Shown one piece after another: positions 1-9,117 of a stretch of DNA of 64,000 nt. Origin of the DNA: Bacillota bacterium. GTDB lineage: Bacteria; Bacillota; Limnochordia; Darwinibacteriales; DTU012. The translations under genes and the position numbers were made by a program. The first letter of the stretch is position 1. Each line of letters starts with the position of its first letter. The stretch spans positions 45,790 to 109,789 of the forward strand of contig DURM01000052.1 in the NCBI GenBank assembly GCA_012837335.1, in the 5' to 3' direction. The notes beneath the pieces are model-generated. The model was not told where the DNA came from, did no database searches, and saw nothing but the letters and a program-made list of their open reading frames with translations.

Positions 1-1076
1 GGGATGGCATCAAAAGAGGTGGACCGGTGTTGATCCATGTAATTACTCAAAAAGGCCGGGGTTTTACACCAGCGGAAGAAAATCCAGAGAAATACCATGG
101 ATTAGGACCGAGCTACAGCAACAACCAAGGCAAAACCATCAGCTTCAGTGATGTTTTCGGCAGAAGTTTAGTGGAGTTTGCTGAGCGGGATGAGAGGATT
201 ACAGCCATAACGGCTGCGATGCAGGACGGTACCGGATTAACACCTTTTGCTGAGCGATTTCCGGAGCGATTTTTTGATGTGGGAATTGCGGAGCAGCACG
301 CTTTAACTTTTGCTGCGGGTTTAGCCGCGCAGGGTCTGCGACCTGTGGCAGCGGTTTATTCTACTTTTTTGCAGCGAGGTTATGATCAAATTCTCCATGA
401 TATCTGTCTGCAGAATCTGCCGGTGGTAATCGCAGTTGATCGAGCAGGTGTAGTCGGGGAAGATGGACCGACTCACCACGGCGTATTCGATCTCAGTTAT
501 TTAAGCCACATTCCTAATCTAGTCATCTTAGCGCCTAAAGATGGTGCTGAGCTGAAAGGAATGCTTAAGTGGGCATTGTCCCAGGAGCAACCGACAGCAA
601 TTCGCTATCCCCGCGCTCAAACGACTGCAGTAGGCTCTGTGGTATTTGATCCTGCTCAGTCCATACCCAGCGATGTTGTGTATGAGGGAAGCGACTGCTC
701 CCTGCTGGCAGTTGGAGGTATGGTGGAAGCCGCAGTTCAAGCAGCTGAGCTGCTGGCGCCAGCAATCAGCTGCCGCGTAATCAATGTTCGCACTATTAAG
801 CCCTTTACTAAGCAGGATTTAGAGCGGCTTGTTCAGGATACATCTGTAATATTTACCCTTGAAGATAATGTTGTAACCGGGGGATTTGGCAGCCATGCAG
901 CCAGATTAGCTGCTGAGGATATGCGCAAACAGGTAATCACGCTGGGTTATCCGGACCAATTTGTCCCTCAAGGTCGAATTGATCAACTGCACAGCATGTT
1001 TGGGCTTACTCCGGAAAGAATTGCTGATAGAATCAGCCAAGTAATGGCTGCTGAGCTCCAATACCGAAAGGATTAA
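1..1076 (+). CDS. dxs: 1-deoxy-D-xylulose-5-phosphate synthase, C-terminal part (5' end outside window)
   Basis: Thiamine-diphosphate enzyme that condenses pyruvate and glyceraldehyde-3-phosphate in the first step of the MEP isoprenoid pathway. The reading frame is open to the window edge (first full codon at base 3), so only about the last 357 residues of a usual ~620-640 residue protein are present. Seen: the conserved stretch around GPVLIHVITQKG at the left edge, the central transketolase motif DVGIAEQHA containing the catalytic Glu, the GEDGPTHHG segment, and a C-terminal transketolase domain. A GTG at 27 is internal, not the start. It is followed 14 bases later by tlyA, as in Bacillus (dxs-yqxC). 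Confidence 0.96.
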   Translation, partial: DGIKRGGPVLIHVITQKGRGFTPAEENPEKYHGLGPSYSNNQGKTISFSDVFGRSLVEFAERDERITAITAAMQDGTGLTPFAERFPERFFDVGIAEQHALTFAAGLAAQGLRPVAAVYSTFLQRGYDQILHDICLQNLPVVIAVDRAGVVGEDGPTHHGVFDLSYLSHIPNLVILAPKDGAELKGMLKWALSQEQPTAIRYPRAQTTAVGSVVFDPAQSIPSDVVYEGSDCSLLAVGGMVEAAVQAAELLAPAISCRVINVRTIKPFTKQDLERLVQDTSVIFTLEDNVVTGGFGSHAARLAAEDMRKQVITLGYPDQFVPQGRIDQLHSMFGLTPERIADRISQVMAAELQYRKD

Positions 1077-1090
1077 AGGAAGATTTAGCT

Positions 1091-1900
1091 ATGGCCAAAC
1101 AGAAGAAACGCATAGATTTGCTGTTGGTAGAAAAAGGTTTGTTTGCATCACGAGAGCAGGCTCGCCGCTCGATCATGGCTGGATTGGTATTTGTTGATCA
1201 GAACCGCATCACCAAACCGGGAACTGCTGTTGATATTGATGCAGAGATAGAGGTTAAGGGAGCTATGCATCCTTTTGTCAGCAGAGGAGGTCTGAAACTG
1301 GCCAAGGCTCTCGAAGTATTTAATGTTGATGTTTCGGGTTTAACCGCGATTGATGTCGGCGCATCCACCGGGGGATTTACCGATTGTCTGCTGCAGAATG
1401 GAGCAGCCAAAGTTTTTGCTGTTGATGTGGGTTACGGCCAGCTGGACTGGAAGCTGAGAAACGATCCCCGCGTAATTGTGATGGAGCGCACAAATATTCG
1501 CTACGTTAAGCCGGAGGATATTGGAGAAGATCTAGATTTGGCCGTAATCGATGTCGCTTTTATCTCACTTACTAAGTTTTTCACCAATCTTTTAGATCTG
1601 CTGAAAGAGGATGGGGAAATCATTGCCCTCATCAAGCCGCAGTTTGAAGTAGGTCGTGAACTGGTAGGCAGAAAAGGGGTAGTGCGTGATTTCAATATCC
1701 ATCAAGAACTTCTGCTCAATCTCACAAGAGAACTTCAGGAAGCCGGAGCAGGACTTGTAAATCTAGATTATTCGCCGATTCGCGGTCCTGAAGGGAATAT
1801 CGAATATTTGGCGTATTTTTCTAAATGCAGTCCAATTATTGACAGCTCAGATCTGGTGCTGAAAACTTTAGCAACGGTGCAGAGTGATCCGAACTTATAG
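1091..1900 (+). CDS. tlyA: TlyA family rRNA (cytidine-2'-O)-methyltransferase
   Basis: 269 residues. An N-terminal S4 RNA-binding domain (about 7-66, starting KKRIDLLLVEKG) is followed by an FtsJ/RrmJ-like Rossmann methyltransferase domain with the SAM-binding motif DVGASTGGFT near residue 85. The family 2'-O-methylates 16S/23S rRNA, as known for mycobacterial TlyA; the Bacillus homologue YqxC sits in the same position. It starts with ATG after AGGAAGA and lies between dxs and nadK in one apparent operon. Family assignment is firm. The exact target nucleotide cannot be read from sequence. Confidence 0.93.
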   Translation: MAKQKKRIDLLLVEKGLFASREQARRSIMAGLVFVDQNRITKPGTAVDIDAEIEVKGAMHPFVSRGGLKLAKALEVFNVDVSGLTAIDVGASTGGFTDCLLQNGAAKVFAVDVGYGQLDWKLRNDPRVIVMERTNIRYVKPEDIGEDLDLAVIDVAFISLTKFFTNLLDLLKEDGEIIALIKPQFEVGRELVGRKGVVRDFNIHQELLLNLTRELQEAGAGLVNLDYSPIRGPEGNIEYLAYFSKCSPIIDSSDLVLKTLATVQSDPNL

Positions 1901-1920
1901 TTCTGTTGGAGGTGGAGAGG

Positions 1921-2802
1921 CTGGTTAAAATTGGCATTATGCCCCATACTGGTAAGAAATTAGCTTTGAGGTTGGCTCAAAATGTGATTGCCTGTCTTGA
2001 AGCTAGAGACATTACTCCATGGATTGAACCTAAGGCTGCCAAGATCATTGGTCGTGTAGATTTATCCCCACCGGATGCGGGTTTAGGGGATCTGGATGTG
2101 CTGTTGGTTCTAGGAGGCGATGGAACACTGCTGCGGGCAGCTCGTGATGCCGCTCAGCATGACCTACCTTTACTAGGTGTGAACGTGGGACATTTAGGGT
2201 TTTTGACTGAGCTGGAAACAGACCATTTAGAAGTGGCTCTGGCAGCTTTGATCAACAAGGAGTATAAGATTGAGGAAAGAATGCTGATCTCGAGCCGGGT
2301 TATCCGCAATCACCAAGTGGTAGCCGCTTATCATGCACTCAATGATGCCGTCATTGCTCGAGGTACTTTCGCCCGCATTATTCAGCTCCAGACTTTTGTA
2401 GATGAACAGCCGGTAGTGGATTATCAGGCTGATGGACTTATTATTGCTACTCCGACCGGGTCTACTGCGTATTCACTGTCAGCAGGAGGACCCATTGTAG
2501 AGCCGCAGTTAGAATGCCTGATTATTACTCCCATTTGCCCTCATACATTAGCTGCCCGCTCAGTGGTAGTTAGTGATGATTCCGTTGTCAAAGTATTTGT
2601 AGAGGCAAGCCATAAGGATATGATGCTTACCATCGATGGCCAAATTGGATTTCCACTCCAGAGCCGTGATGTGATTGAGGTAGTTAAAGCGGATATGAAA
2701 GCTAAATTCGTGAAACTGCACGGGCGCAATTTTTTCACAATTCTTAACAGCCGGCTGAAAACCATCACAACAAGAAAGGAATACGAGACCAGTGAAAGGT
2801 AG
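1921..2802 (+). CDS. nadK: NAD kinase
   Basis: ATP-NAD kinase making NADP. Motifs seen: LGGDGTLL near residue 66, NVGHLGFLTE, the NDAVI segment and TPTGSTAYSLSAGGP, all diagnostic of the PpnK/NadK fold; about 293 residues, usual length. The open frame begins at TTG 1906, but neither that TTG nor GTG 1912 has an upstream Shine-Dalgarno. The only strong site, GGAGG at 1908-1912, stands eight bases before CTG 1921, which gives a protein starting (M)VKIGIMPHTGKK, where NadK proteins normally begin. I therefore place the start at a CTG codon; TTG 1906 and GTG 1912 remain alternatives. The 3' end overlaps argR by 11 bases. Confidence 0.93.
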   Translation: MVKIGIMPHTGKKLALRLAQNVIACLEARDITPWIEPKAAKIIGRVDLSPPDAGLGDLDVLLVLGGDGTLLRAARDAAQHDLPLLGVNVGHLGFLTELETDHLEVALAALINKEYKIEERMLISSRVIRNHQVVAAYHALNDAVIARGTFARIIQLQTFVDEQPVVDYQADGLIIATPTGSTAYSLSAGGPIVEPQLECLIITPICPHTLAARSVVVSDDSVVKVFVEASHKDMMLTIDGQIGFPLQSRDVIEVVKADMKAKFVKLHGRNFFTILNSRLKTITTRKEYETSER

Positions 2803-3277
2803 ACGACAAGAATATCTTCTTCAGCTCATCAAAACCAAAGACATCGAAACTCAGGAAGAATTGATGGGTTACCTGCACGATGCCGGTTTTGTCGTTACCC
2901 AAGCCACCGTTTCCCGGGATATCAAGGAGCTGAGACTGGCCAAGGTACCGGATGGAAAAGGCGGTTATAAATATGCGCTGCCTCAGGGAACGGTGAAAGG
3001 CGATTTAAACCGCCGGGCGCGCCGGGTATTTGAGGATTATGTCCGAGGGATTGACTTCAGCGGTAACATTCTGGTTGTGAAGACCTATCCCGGTGGAGCA
3101 AACGCGGTAGCTGCAGTGCTCGATGAGCTGGAATGGGATGGGGTAGTTGCTACGCTTGCAGGTGATGATGTCATTCTGTTGGTGGTGCGCGATGATGCCG
3201 AGGTACACTTAAAGCGGCCAAAAGGTGTTGCCGGAAAACTCTATAAACAGCTGGAAGATTTGCTTTATGGACACTGA
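2792..3277 (+). CDS. argR: Arginine repressor ArgR/AhrC
   Basis: 161 residues, GTG start inside the end of nadK. The N-terminal winged helix (about 1-70) carries the family signature TQATVSRDIKELRL, followed by a C-terminal hexamerisation and arginine-binding domain with GGANAVAAVLDE and the acidic patch GDDVILLVVRDD. It controls arginine biosynthesis and catabolism; in Bacillus the homologue AhrC is likewise next to recN. No arginine genes are in the window, so it acts elsewhere on the chromosome. Confidence 0.96.
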   Translation: MKGRRQEYLLQLIKTKDIETQEELMGYLHDAGFVVTQATVSRDIKELRLAKVPDGKGGYKYALPQGTVKGDLNRRARRVFEDYVRGIDFSGNILVVKTYPGGANAVAAVLDELEWDGVVATLAGDDVILLVVRDDAEVHLKRPKGVAGKLYKQLEDLLYGH

Positions 3278-3288
3278 GGTGACTTAAT

Positions 3289-4965
3289 GTGTTAAGAGAA
3301 CTGCAGATCAGTGACTTTGCCTTAATTGATAGCTTGCAATTATCGTTTTACTCAGGATTCAGCGTGCTGACAGGAGAAACAGGCGCAGGAAAGTCGATCA
3401 TTATTGACGCCCTCAGCTTGCTGCTCGGTGCACGGGCATCTATAGAGATGATCCGCACCGGGTGCGAAAAGGCTGTAATCGAGGGAGTATTTGAAGCGCC
3501 CGAAACTGCGTTTACACTGCTAAATGAGTGGGGAATCGAATCGGATAATACCGAGTTAATTATCAGTAGGGAGATTCACCGCAGCGGCCGCAACCGCTGC
3601 CGGCTGAACGGAACGCTGGTAACTGTGAATCAATTAGCGCAGTTGGGCAGATTATTAGTCGATATTTTAGGACAGCATGATCACCAAAGTTTGCTGGATG
3701 TATCGCGCCATCTAGAGATTCTCGATGATTTTGGCGATGATGAACACAGACACCTCAAGAGTACTGTGCGTGAGCTCTACAGCAGATATGAGCAGGTAAA
3801 ACGGGAACGAATTAGGCTCCAGACTCAAGAACGGGACAGGTTGGCCCGCATTGATTTATTGCAGTTTCAGCTTGAAGAAATCACACAAGCGAATCTCAGG
3901 GTTGGGGAAGAAGACGAATTAGAGAAACAGCAGCAGCGGCTGGCCAACATCGAAAGAATCACAACAACCGCTGAGAGTGTTTATGCCAGGCTGCAGGAGC
4001 AGCTGCCTGATCAGCCTCCTCTTTACGATCTTTTAGCCCAGACTATCAGCGATTTAACGTCTCTAACTCGGTATGATCAGGAGATTACACCTATTACTGA
4101 GCTGTTCAACCAAGCATTAGTGCAGCTGGAAGAAGCTTCCCGGGATCTGCGGCAGTATATCGAGGGATTCGAGCGCGATCCCCAGGCGTTGGAGCAGATC
4201 GAGACTCGCTTGAGCTTAATTAGAACACTGAAACGCAAATATGGTGAAAACGAGCAGGCCATCTTAGACTATGGAGAAGAAATCAGGCAGGAGCTGGAAA
4301 CGCTTCTATCCAGCGAGATCACAATTGAGAAGTTAAAACAGGAAGAAGATGAGCTTTACAGCACGTTGACAGATCTTGCTAGACAGCTTACCGAGAAGAG
4401 ACGCCAGTGCGCTGAGAAAATGGAGAAACAGATCGAAGCGCATCTAGCTGATCTGAACATGGAACGGACTAAATTTGTTGTAGATATTACGCCCGCAGAT
4501 TTGAATGAGACCGGAGTTGACTCAGTTGAATTCAAATTGTCACCCAATCTTGGGGAAGAGATCAAGCCATTGGCCAAAATCGCCTCGGGGGGCGAAATGT
4601 CCCGGATTATGCTGGCTCTCAAGAACAGTCTGGTTCAGGTAGAGCAGATTCCGGCTTTGGTGTTCGATGAAGTTGATACTGGAATCGGTGGACGAACTGC
4701 GCTTAAAGTTGCCGAAAAGCTCCGCAGTCTTAGTGGGCAGTTTCAAGTCTTTGCGGTTACCCATCTGCCGATAGTGGCCAGCTTTGCCCAACACCATTAT
4801 TATGTGGAAAAACAAGAGCATTATGGCAGAACTAAGGTTAAAGTTACTCTGCTTGATCGGGATGGCAGAGTCAGCGAGCTGGTGAGGATGCTGGGAGGTC
4901 AGGCTGATCAGTCTGCCACAAAAGCTCACGCGGAAGAGCTGTTAAAACAGGCTAATACCAGCTAG
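3289..4965 (+). CDS. recN: DNA repair protein RecN (SMC-like ATPase)
   Basis: 558 residues, GTG start 11 bases after argR, preceded by TGAGGTGA. Walker A GETGAGKS at residues 29-36, the ABC/SMC signature SGGEMSR and Walker B LVFDEVDTG near the C-terminus flank a long coiled-coil middle (about 150-370) rich in Glu, Gln and Arg. RecN is an SMC-family protein recruited early to double-strand breaks. The argR-recN-spoIVB-spo0A order is the standard one in spore formers. Confidence 0.97.
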   Translation: MLRELQISDFALIDSLQLSFYSGFSVLTGETGAGKSIIIDALSLLLGARASIEMIRTGCEKAVIEGVFEAPETAFTLLNEWGIESDNTELIISREIHRSGRNRCRLNGTLVTVNQLAQLGRLLVDILGQHDHQSLLDVSRHLEILDDFGDDEHRHLKSTVRELYSRYEQVKRERIRLQTQERDRLARIDLLQFQLEEITQANLRVGEEDELEKQQQRLANIERITTTAESVYARLQEQLPDQPPLYDLLAQTISDLTSLTRYDQEITPITELFNQALVQLEEASRDLRQYIEGFERDPQALEQIETRLSLIRTLKRKYGENEQAILDYGEEIRQELETLLSSEITIEKLKQEEDELYSTLTDLARQLTEKRRQCAEKMEKQIEAHLADLNMERTKFVVDITPADLNETGVDSVEFKLSPNLGEEIKPLAKIASGGEMSRIMLALKNSLVQVEQIPALVFDEVDTGIGGRTALKVAEKLRSLSGQFQVFAVTHLPIVASFAQHHYYVEKQEHYGRTKVKVTLLDRDGRVSELVRMLGGQADQSATKAHAEELLKQANTS

Positions 4966-5035
4966 TTCCTAATATATAACTTGACAAACCCGGGTACGAT
5001 ACTCTCAGACTATGCTGTGAGGGGAGTATTCGGGT

Positions 5036-6367
5036 GTGAAGAAATCGTACTATTTACTGCTGCTGCCTGGACTGGTAATGCTTGGATTATTGGTATCACC
5101 TGTGTTAGCATCTTGGGCGGGGATTCCTGGTGAGATCAGGCTGTTCCAGGGAACGGAGTTTTCTCTAACTGCTCACCTGCCGTTCCGCTTCATTGATGGT
5201 GATGGATTGGATGTGACCGGTCCCAAAGGAGAGTTTTTTCTCAGAGCCGATCAGGTGGGCAAGCAGTACTTTCAGGTGAGGCTCTTCGGGTTTATCCCGA
5301 TTCGCGAAATGGTGGTAGATGTCGTTCCAGAAGTGGAGGTATTTCCCGGAGGCCACTCCATCGGTGTTTTGGTTAAGCCAATCGGTTTAGTAATCAGCAG
5401 AATCGTTCCGGTTCGAGGTTTGGATGGCAGGGAGTATTATCCCGCCGCAGAAGCAGGATTAGAACCGGGCGATTTAATTATCTCCATCGGCGGCCGGAAA
5501 GTTACCAGTCCAGAGCAGGTGGGGCAGATTGTTAATGAGCTGGCACCTCAGGATTCACAGCTCCCGTTGGTGGTTCAGCGCCATGATGTTCAACTGGAGA
5601 CAGTGATTACTCCAGTTCTGTCAATGCAGGAAGACATTAGTGGAAATCCGCGCCAAGTTTACCTGCTGGGAGTTTTTTTGGAAGACCCGGCCAGCGGAGT
5701 GGGAACACTCACATTTTTTGACAAAAACACCGGTAAATACGGCGCCCTGGGGCACACTATCACTGACAGTTTAGGCCGCAGCCTGGAGATTACAGATGGC
5801 AGTATTGTGTCGGCCAGCATTGAAAGCATCAAGCAGGGATTTAAAGGTTTGCCTGGAGAAAAACTCGGTGTTTTTATTGATCAGGCAGTTATGGGTTCAA
5901 TCGACAAGAATTCCAAGTTTGGTATTTTTGGCAGATTATCAGAACAACTTGAGAACCCATACTTTAATAATCCAATTCCTATTGCCCTGAATCATGAAGT
6001 CAAGGTCGGCCCAGCAAAGATTTATACCGTAGTGAACCGAGATGAGATTCAAGAGTTTGATATTGAGATCACGAGAGTTTACCATCAATCGAAGCCGGAT
6101 GATAAGGGGATGGTGATACGGGTGGTTGATCCGGAGCTGCTGCAAAAAACGGGAGGTATTATCCAGGGTATGAGCGGCAGTCCGATCGTCCAGGACGGCA
6201 AGTTAGTCGGTGCAATTACCCATGTCTTTGTGAATGATCCCCGCATGGGGTACGGTGGTTTTATTGAATGGATGATTTATGAGTCAGGGATTGGCGGTGA
6301 AACTCCAACGCTCGCCAGCGAACCCTATCCGTTTTTCGGGTCGGGTTCTTTTTTTATGCAGGAATAG
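5036..6367 (+). CDS. spoIVB: SpoIVB serine peptidase, stage IV sporulation
   Basis: 443 residues. An N-terminal membrane anchor (about 5-30) is followed by a PDZ domain (about 110-185, around AEAGLEPGDLIISIGG) and an S55 peptidase domain. Catalytic elements seen: ALGHTITD with the His, and GMSGSP near residue 380 with the nucleophilic Ser. In Bacillus the protein is made in the forespore, secreted into the intermembrane space, and cleaves SpoIVFA to trigger pro-sigmaK processing. It lies directly upstream of spo0A as in Bacillus. GTG start; the 70-base gap after recN contains a TTGACA box without a well-spaced -10. Length is typical. Confidence 0.96.
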   Translation: MKKSYYLLLLPGLVMLGLLVSPVLASWAGIPGEIRLFQGTEFSLTAHLPFRFIDGDGLDVTGPKGEFFLRADQVGKQYFQVRLFGFIPIREMVVDVVPEVEVFPGGHSIGVLVKPIGLVISRIVPVRGLDGREYYPAAEAGLEPGDLIISIGGRKVTSPEQVGQIVNELAPQDSQLPLVVQRHDVQLETVITPVLSMQEDISGNPRQVYLLGVFLEDPASGVGTLTFFDKNTGKYGALGHTITDSLGRSLEITDGSIVSASIESIKQGFKGLPGEKLGVFIDQAVMGSIDKNSKFGIFGRLSEQLENPYFNNPIPIALNHEVKVGPAKIYTVVNRDEIQEFDIEITRVYHQSKPDDKGMVIRVVDPELLQKTGGIIQGMSGSPIVQDGKLVGAITHVFVNDPRMGYGGFIEWMIYESGIGGETPTLASEPYPFFGSGSFFMQE

Positions 6368-6423
6368 ATGATTTTGCTAGCGAAGTTTAGCTGCAGGTGG
6401 TTATGGATGTGGAGGTGCCGGCT

Positions 6424-7176
6424 TTGATTAAAGTTGTGATCGGCGATGCAAATCCAAAATACCTCGAGCTGATCAGCCGTGAGCTTAAGCATGAGCTAGA
6501 AATCGCGGTGATCGGTACAGCATCTAATCCTAATGATCTTTCAAAGCTGGTGAGTCAGTACCAGCCCGATATTGTTGTCATGGATTTCATGGATATTATT
6601 GACCAGGGTACTGCGGTTGTTCGTCAGATCATGAAGAAACAGCCCTTAACGCAGGTATTGGTTATTTCTGAGATTGAAGATGACCAGTTTGTGGAGCAGC
6701 TGCTCAAATTAGGGGTCGCCTATTATATGATCAAACCTTTCCGCATGCCGGATTTGATCGAGCGGATTAAATACATCCACCATAACTATGGAAATATGTT
6801 TAATCTTTTCTATATTAGGGAACGCCGATTGATTCAGCAGTTTTTAGTCAGCTGTTTTGCCGAGCTCGGCATACCGCCGAATTATAAGGGACACCGCTAT
6901 CTCATTGATGCAATCTTGTTGGTCAGCCAGGATGATTCCTGGCTGAATGGGATAACCAAAAGGCTTTATCCAGCCGTCGCTCGGGGGAATCATACTACTG
7001 CCAGCCATGTAGAGAGATCGATCCGCTATGCAATCGATACCGCTTGGGCTAAAGGTGATCTGGAGCATCTTCAAAAATTTTTTCCTTATGCGATCGATCC
7101 TGCTAAGGGCAAGCCGACAAACGCGGCATTTATCGCCAAAATGGCAGATCTTATAAAGATCCGGTTTTCTGGATGA
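6424..7176 (+). CDS. spo0A: Sporulation master regulator Spo0A
   Basis: Response regulator and DNA-binding protein that starts sporulation. The C-terminal half matches the Spo0A effector domain closely (GITKRLYP, TTASHVERSIRYAI, KPTNAAFIA), the recognition-helix region being well kept. The receiver has the phosphoacceptor Asp in VVMDFMD (about residue 54) and the conserved Lys in IKPF, but the acidic pocket reads GDAN, with Ala in place of the second Asp, and the usual MP after the phospho-Asp is missing. Open frame runs from GTG 6397; GGAGGTG at 6411-6417 points to TTG 6424, giving a protein that begins like Bacillus Spo0A. ATG 6403 is the main alternative. 250 residues. Confidence 0.95.
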   Translation: MIKVVIGDANPKYLELISRELKHELEIAVIGTASNPNDLSKLVSQYQPDIVVMDFMDIIDQGTAVVRQIMKKQPLTQVLVISEIEDDQFVEQLLKLGVAYYMIKPFRMPDLIERIKYIHHNYGNMFNLFYIRERRLIQQFLVSCFAELGIPPNYKGHRYLIDAILLVSQDDSWLNGITKRLYPAVARGNHTTASHVERSIRYAIDTAWAKGDLEHLQKFFPYAIDPAKGKPTNAAFIAKMADLIKIRFSG

Positions 7177-7210
7177 TGACTAAACCACAGGCTAATAGCT
7201 AATATTAAGA

Positions 7211-7238
7211 AGGACGAAGAGGATAATCTTCGTCCTTT
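7211..7238 (+). terminator. Hairpin terminator after spo0A
   Basis: Perfect 10-bp stem AGGACGAAGA / TCTTCGTCCT around a 6-base loop, followed by only three T before CC. Placed 34 bases after spo0A and before steA. The short T-tract suggests a weak or leaky terminator. Confidence 0.6.
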
Positions 7239-7264
7239 CCAGTTATTAGTAGGAGTGGAGTCAC

Positions 7265-8389
7265 TTGCTGTATAAGGGGAAAGTTCGGCTCGGTCAAAAA
7301 ACTAAAGAGCTAGTTAAGGAGCTTAAACCTCGGGAAATAGCAGTTATCAATCACAACGATTTAGATGCGGTGGGAGCCATGCAGCTCGCAGATTCAGGAG
7401 TTGCAGTAGTGCTGAACGCAGCCGATTCTATTACCGGTCGCTATCCCAACTTAGGACCTGAGCTGCTGCTTGAGCGTGGGGTAGCGCTGATTGATCGGAT
7501 CGGAGAAGAGATTTTTAAACAGCTTCATGATGGCGATCTGGTCCAGGTTGATGGCGAAAAGATTTATCGCGGTAGCCGCTTGATAGCCCGCGGTCGATTG
7601 GTTACCCCCGAAATAGTCTGCACCTTGATGGAAGAAGCAAGGAAAAATATCGATTCTGAAGTGTCTAAGTTTGTAGACAACACAATTGAGTATATGCAGA
7701 AAGAAAAACAGCTGATGCTGACCAACCTTACTATTCCCAAAGTAAGGACGGTGATCAAGGATCAGCATGTAGTGGTGGTTGTGCGGGGTATCAATTACCG
7801 CGATGATCTGCGGGCGATCGGACCATATATCGAAGAAATGGGTCCGGTTTTAATTGGCGTAGATGGGGGAGCGGATGCGCTTTTAGAGTTCGGGCATGTA
7901 CCAGACTTGATCATTGGCGATATGGACAGTGTCAGCGACGAGACGTTAAAATGCGGAGCAGAAATTCTTGTTCATGGTTACCAGGATGGCAGATGTCCGG
8001 GAGCTCGGCGGTTAAGCGAACTGGGCGTGGGGTATAAGGTTTTTCCTGCTCCTGGTACCAGCGAAGATATTGCACTGCTTTTAGCCTATGAATTGGGAGC
8101 CCGGTTGATTGTCGCAGTCGGACTGCATTCGAACTTGATAGACTTTTTAGAAAAAGGACGGCCAGGTATGGCCTCTACTTTTTTGACAAGAATGAAGATC
8201 GGTTCGATCTTGGTCGATGCCAAAGGTGTCAGCCAGCTCTATCAGGGAAAATCCGGTATGCTCCACGTTCCGCTGTTGATCGCAGCCTTGGTCCCTATTC
8301 TGCTAACTGTGCTTTTGGCGACATCATGGCGGGATTTGTTCAGGCTGTTGTGGTTGGAGTTGAGGCTGTTTATAGGAGGATTATTTTAA
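7265..8389 (+). CDS. steA: SteA-like cytokinetic protein (thiamine pyrophosphokinase-like fold)
   Basis: 374 residues, TTG start nine bases after AGGAG. The core resembles the catalytic fold of thiamine pyrophosphokinases (VDGGADALLEFGHVPDLIIGDMDSVS about 200-225, and TSEDIALLLAYELGA), but it lies inside a larger protein with an N-terminal domain (NHNDLDAVGAMQLADSGV) and one C-terminal membrane helix (about 340-365). This layout matches SteA of Actinobacteria, where steA-steB lie beside recN and help control septal peptidoglycan. Here the next gene is also SteB-like and recN is three genes upstream. Not a true thiamine kinase by context. Function in Bacillota is inferred. Confidence 0.8.
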   Translation: MLYKGKVRLGQKTKELVKELKPREIAVINHNDLDAVGAMQLADSGVAVVLNAADSITGRYPNLGPELLLERGVALIDRIGEEIFKQLHDGDLVQVDGEKIYRGSRLIARGRLVTPEIVCTLMEEARKNIDSEVSKFVDNTIEYMQKEKQLMLTNLTIPKVRTVIKDQHVVVVVRGINYRDDLRAIGPYIEEMGPVLIGVDGGADALLEFGHVPDLIIGDMDSVSDETLKCGAEILVHGYQDGRCPGARRLSELGVGYKVFPAPGTSEDIALLLAYELGARLIVAVGLHSNLIDFLEKGRPGMASTFLTRMKIGSILVDAKGVSQLYQGKSGMLHVPLLIAALVPILLTVLLATSWRDLFRLLWLELRLFIGGLF

Positions 8390-9117
8390 TGCACATCGGC
8401 TTCCGGTATCATATCGCAACATTAGTAGCAGTATTCTTTAGTTTGTTTTTGGGAATTGTAGTGGGCAGCATCCTATTCCAAGATGATTTATTAGTGCAGG
8501 AGCAGAACAGCATTATCAATGAACTAGAGCAGCGTTTTAAGGATCTAGAGCTGCGAACAAAAGAAATGCAGACTAATTTAAAGCAGGTAGAGATCAAAGA
8601 GCAGCTCTTCGCTGAAGGATGGGGTTTGATCCGCTCCACCCTGATTGGTGACCAGCTGCAGGGACGCGAGATAGTTTTGCTTTACGATCAGGCGGATGAG
8701 CCAGCGCTCGAGCGGCTGACGAGACTACTAGAAGAAGCTGGAGCTCATGTTTGCGGCAGTTATGCCTGGCCGAATCATCTGGATGAAGTCAGGTCGCTGT
8801 TTGAGCAAATAATGTCTGCAGAGCCGGAGCAGCCTGCCGCAGTGATTTGGACCAATGCTCCTTTGACAGAAACAGCTCGGCAAGGGATTGAATGGATTCA
8901 CCAATTAGGCTGGCAGATCAGTGTTCTGCAGCCGTATAACTCAAAGGTGCATCTAGCTGGAATAGCAGAAAAGGCGCTGGTGATTGAGATGGGCGATACA
9001 TTTTTGGGCGAGCTGGCGGTAGTTAGAGGTCTCAAGGCTGGCTTAACCGGTGTCTACGGTCACAGCAGTGAAGCTGTTGGTTTAATTCCAATGGTTGAGA
9101 TGGAGCTGGCAGAATGA
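8389..9117 (+). CDS. steB: SteB/MctB-like membrane coiled-coil protein
   Basis: 242 residues from ATG 8389, which shares a base with the steA stop (TAATG), so translation is coupled; AGGAGG precedes. One N-terminal membrane helix (about 10-30, LVAVFFSLFLGIVVGSILF) is followed by a coiled coil (about 35-75) and a mixed extracellular domain. The family is annotated in databases as copper transporter MctB, but its genetic partner SteA and the corynebacterial work on SteB point to a cell-envelope division role. Nothing in the sequence suggests a metal channel. Confidence 0.75.
   Translation: MHIGFRYHIATLVAVFFSLFLGIVVGSILFQDDLLVQEQNSIINELEQRFKDLELRTKEMQTNLKQVEIKEQLFAEGWGLIRSTLIGDQLQGREIVLLYDQADEPALERLTRLLEEAGAHVCGSYAWPNHLDEVRSLFEQIMSAEPEQPAAVIWTNAPLTETARQGIEWIHQLGWQISVLQPYNSKVHLAGIAEKALVIEMGDTFLGELAVVRGLKAGLTGVYGHSSEAVGLIPMVEMELAE

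Noticed and set aside
4540..4929. 129-codon minus-strand frame inside recN
   Set aside because: Lies wholly within recN on the opposite strand, no recognisable family, no ribosome site.
4981..5016. TTGACA before spoIVB as a sigmaA promoter
   Set aside because: Nearest -10-like TATGCT is 24 bases away, too far; no sigmaF/G pattern found either.
7265..8389. Thiamine pyrophosphokinase for the 7265-8389 gene
   Set aside because: TPK-like motifs are present, but the extra N-terminal domain, C-terminal membrane helix and SteB neighbour fit SteA better.
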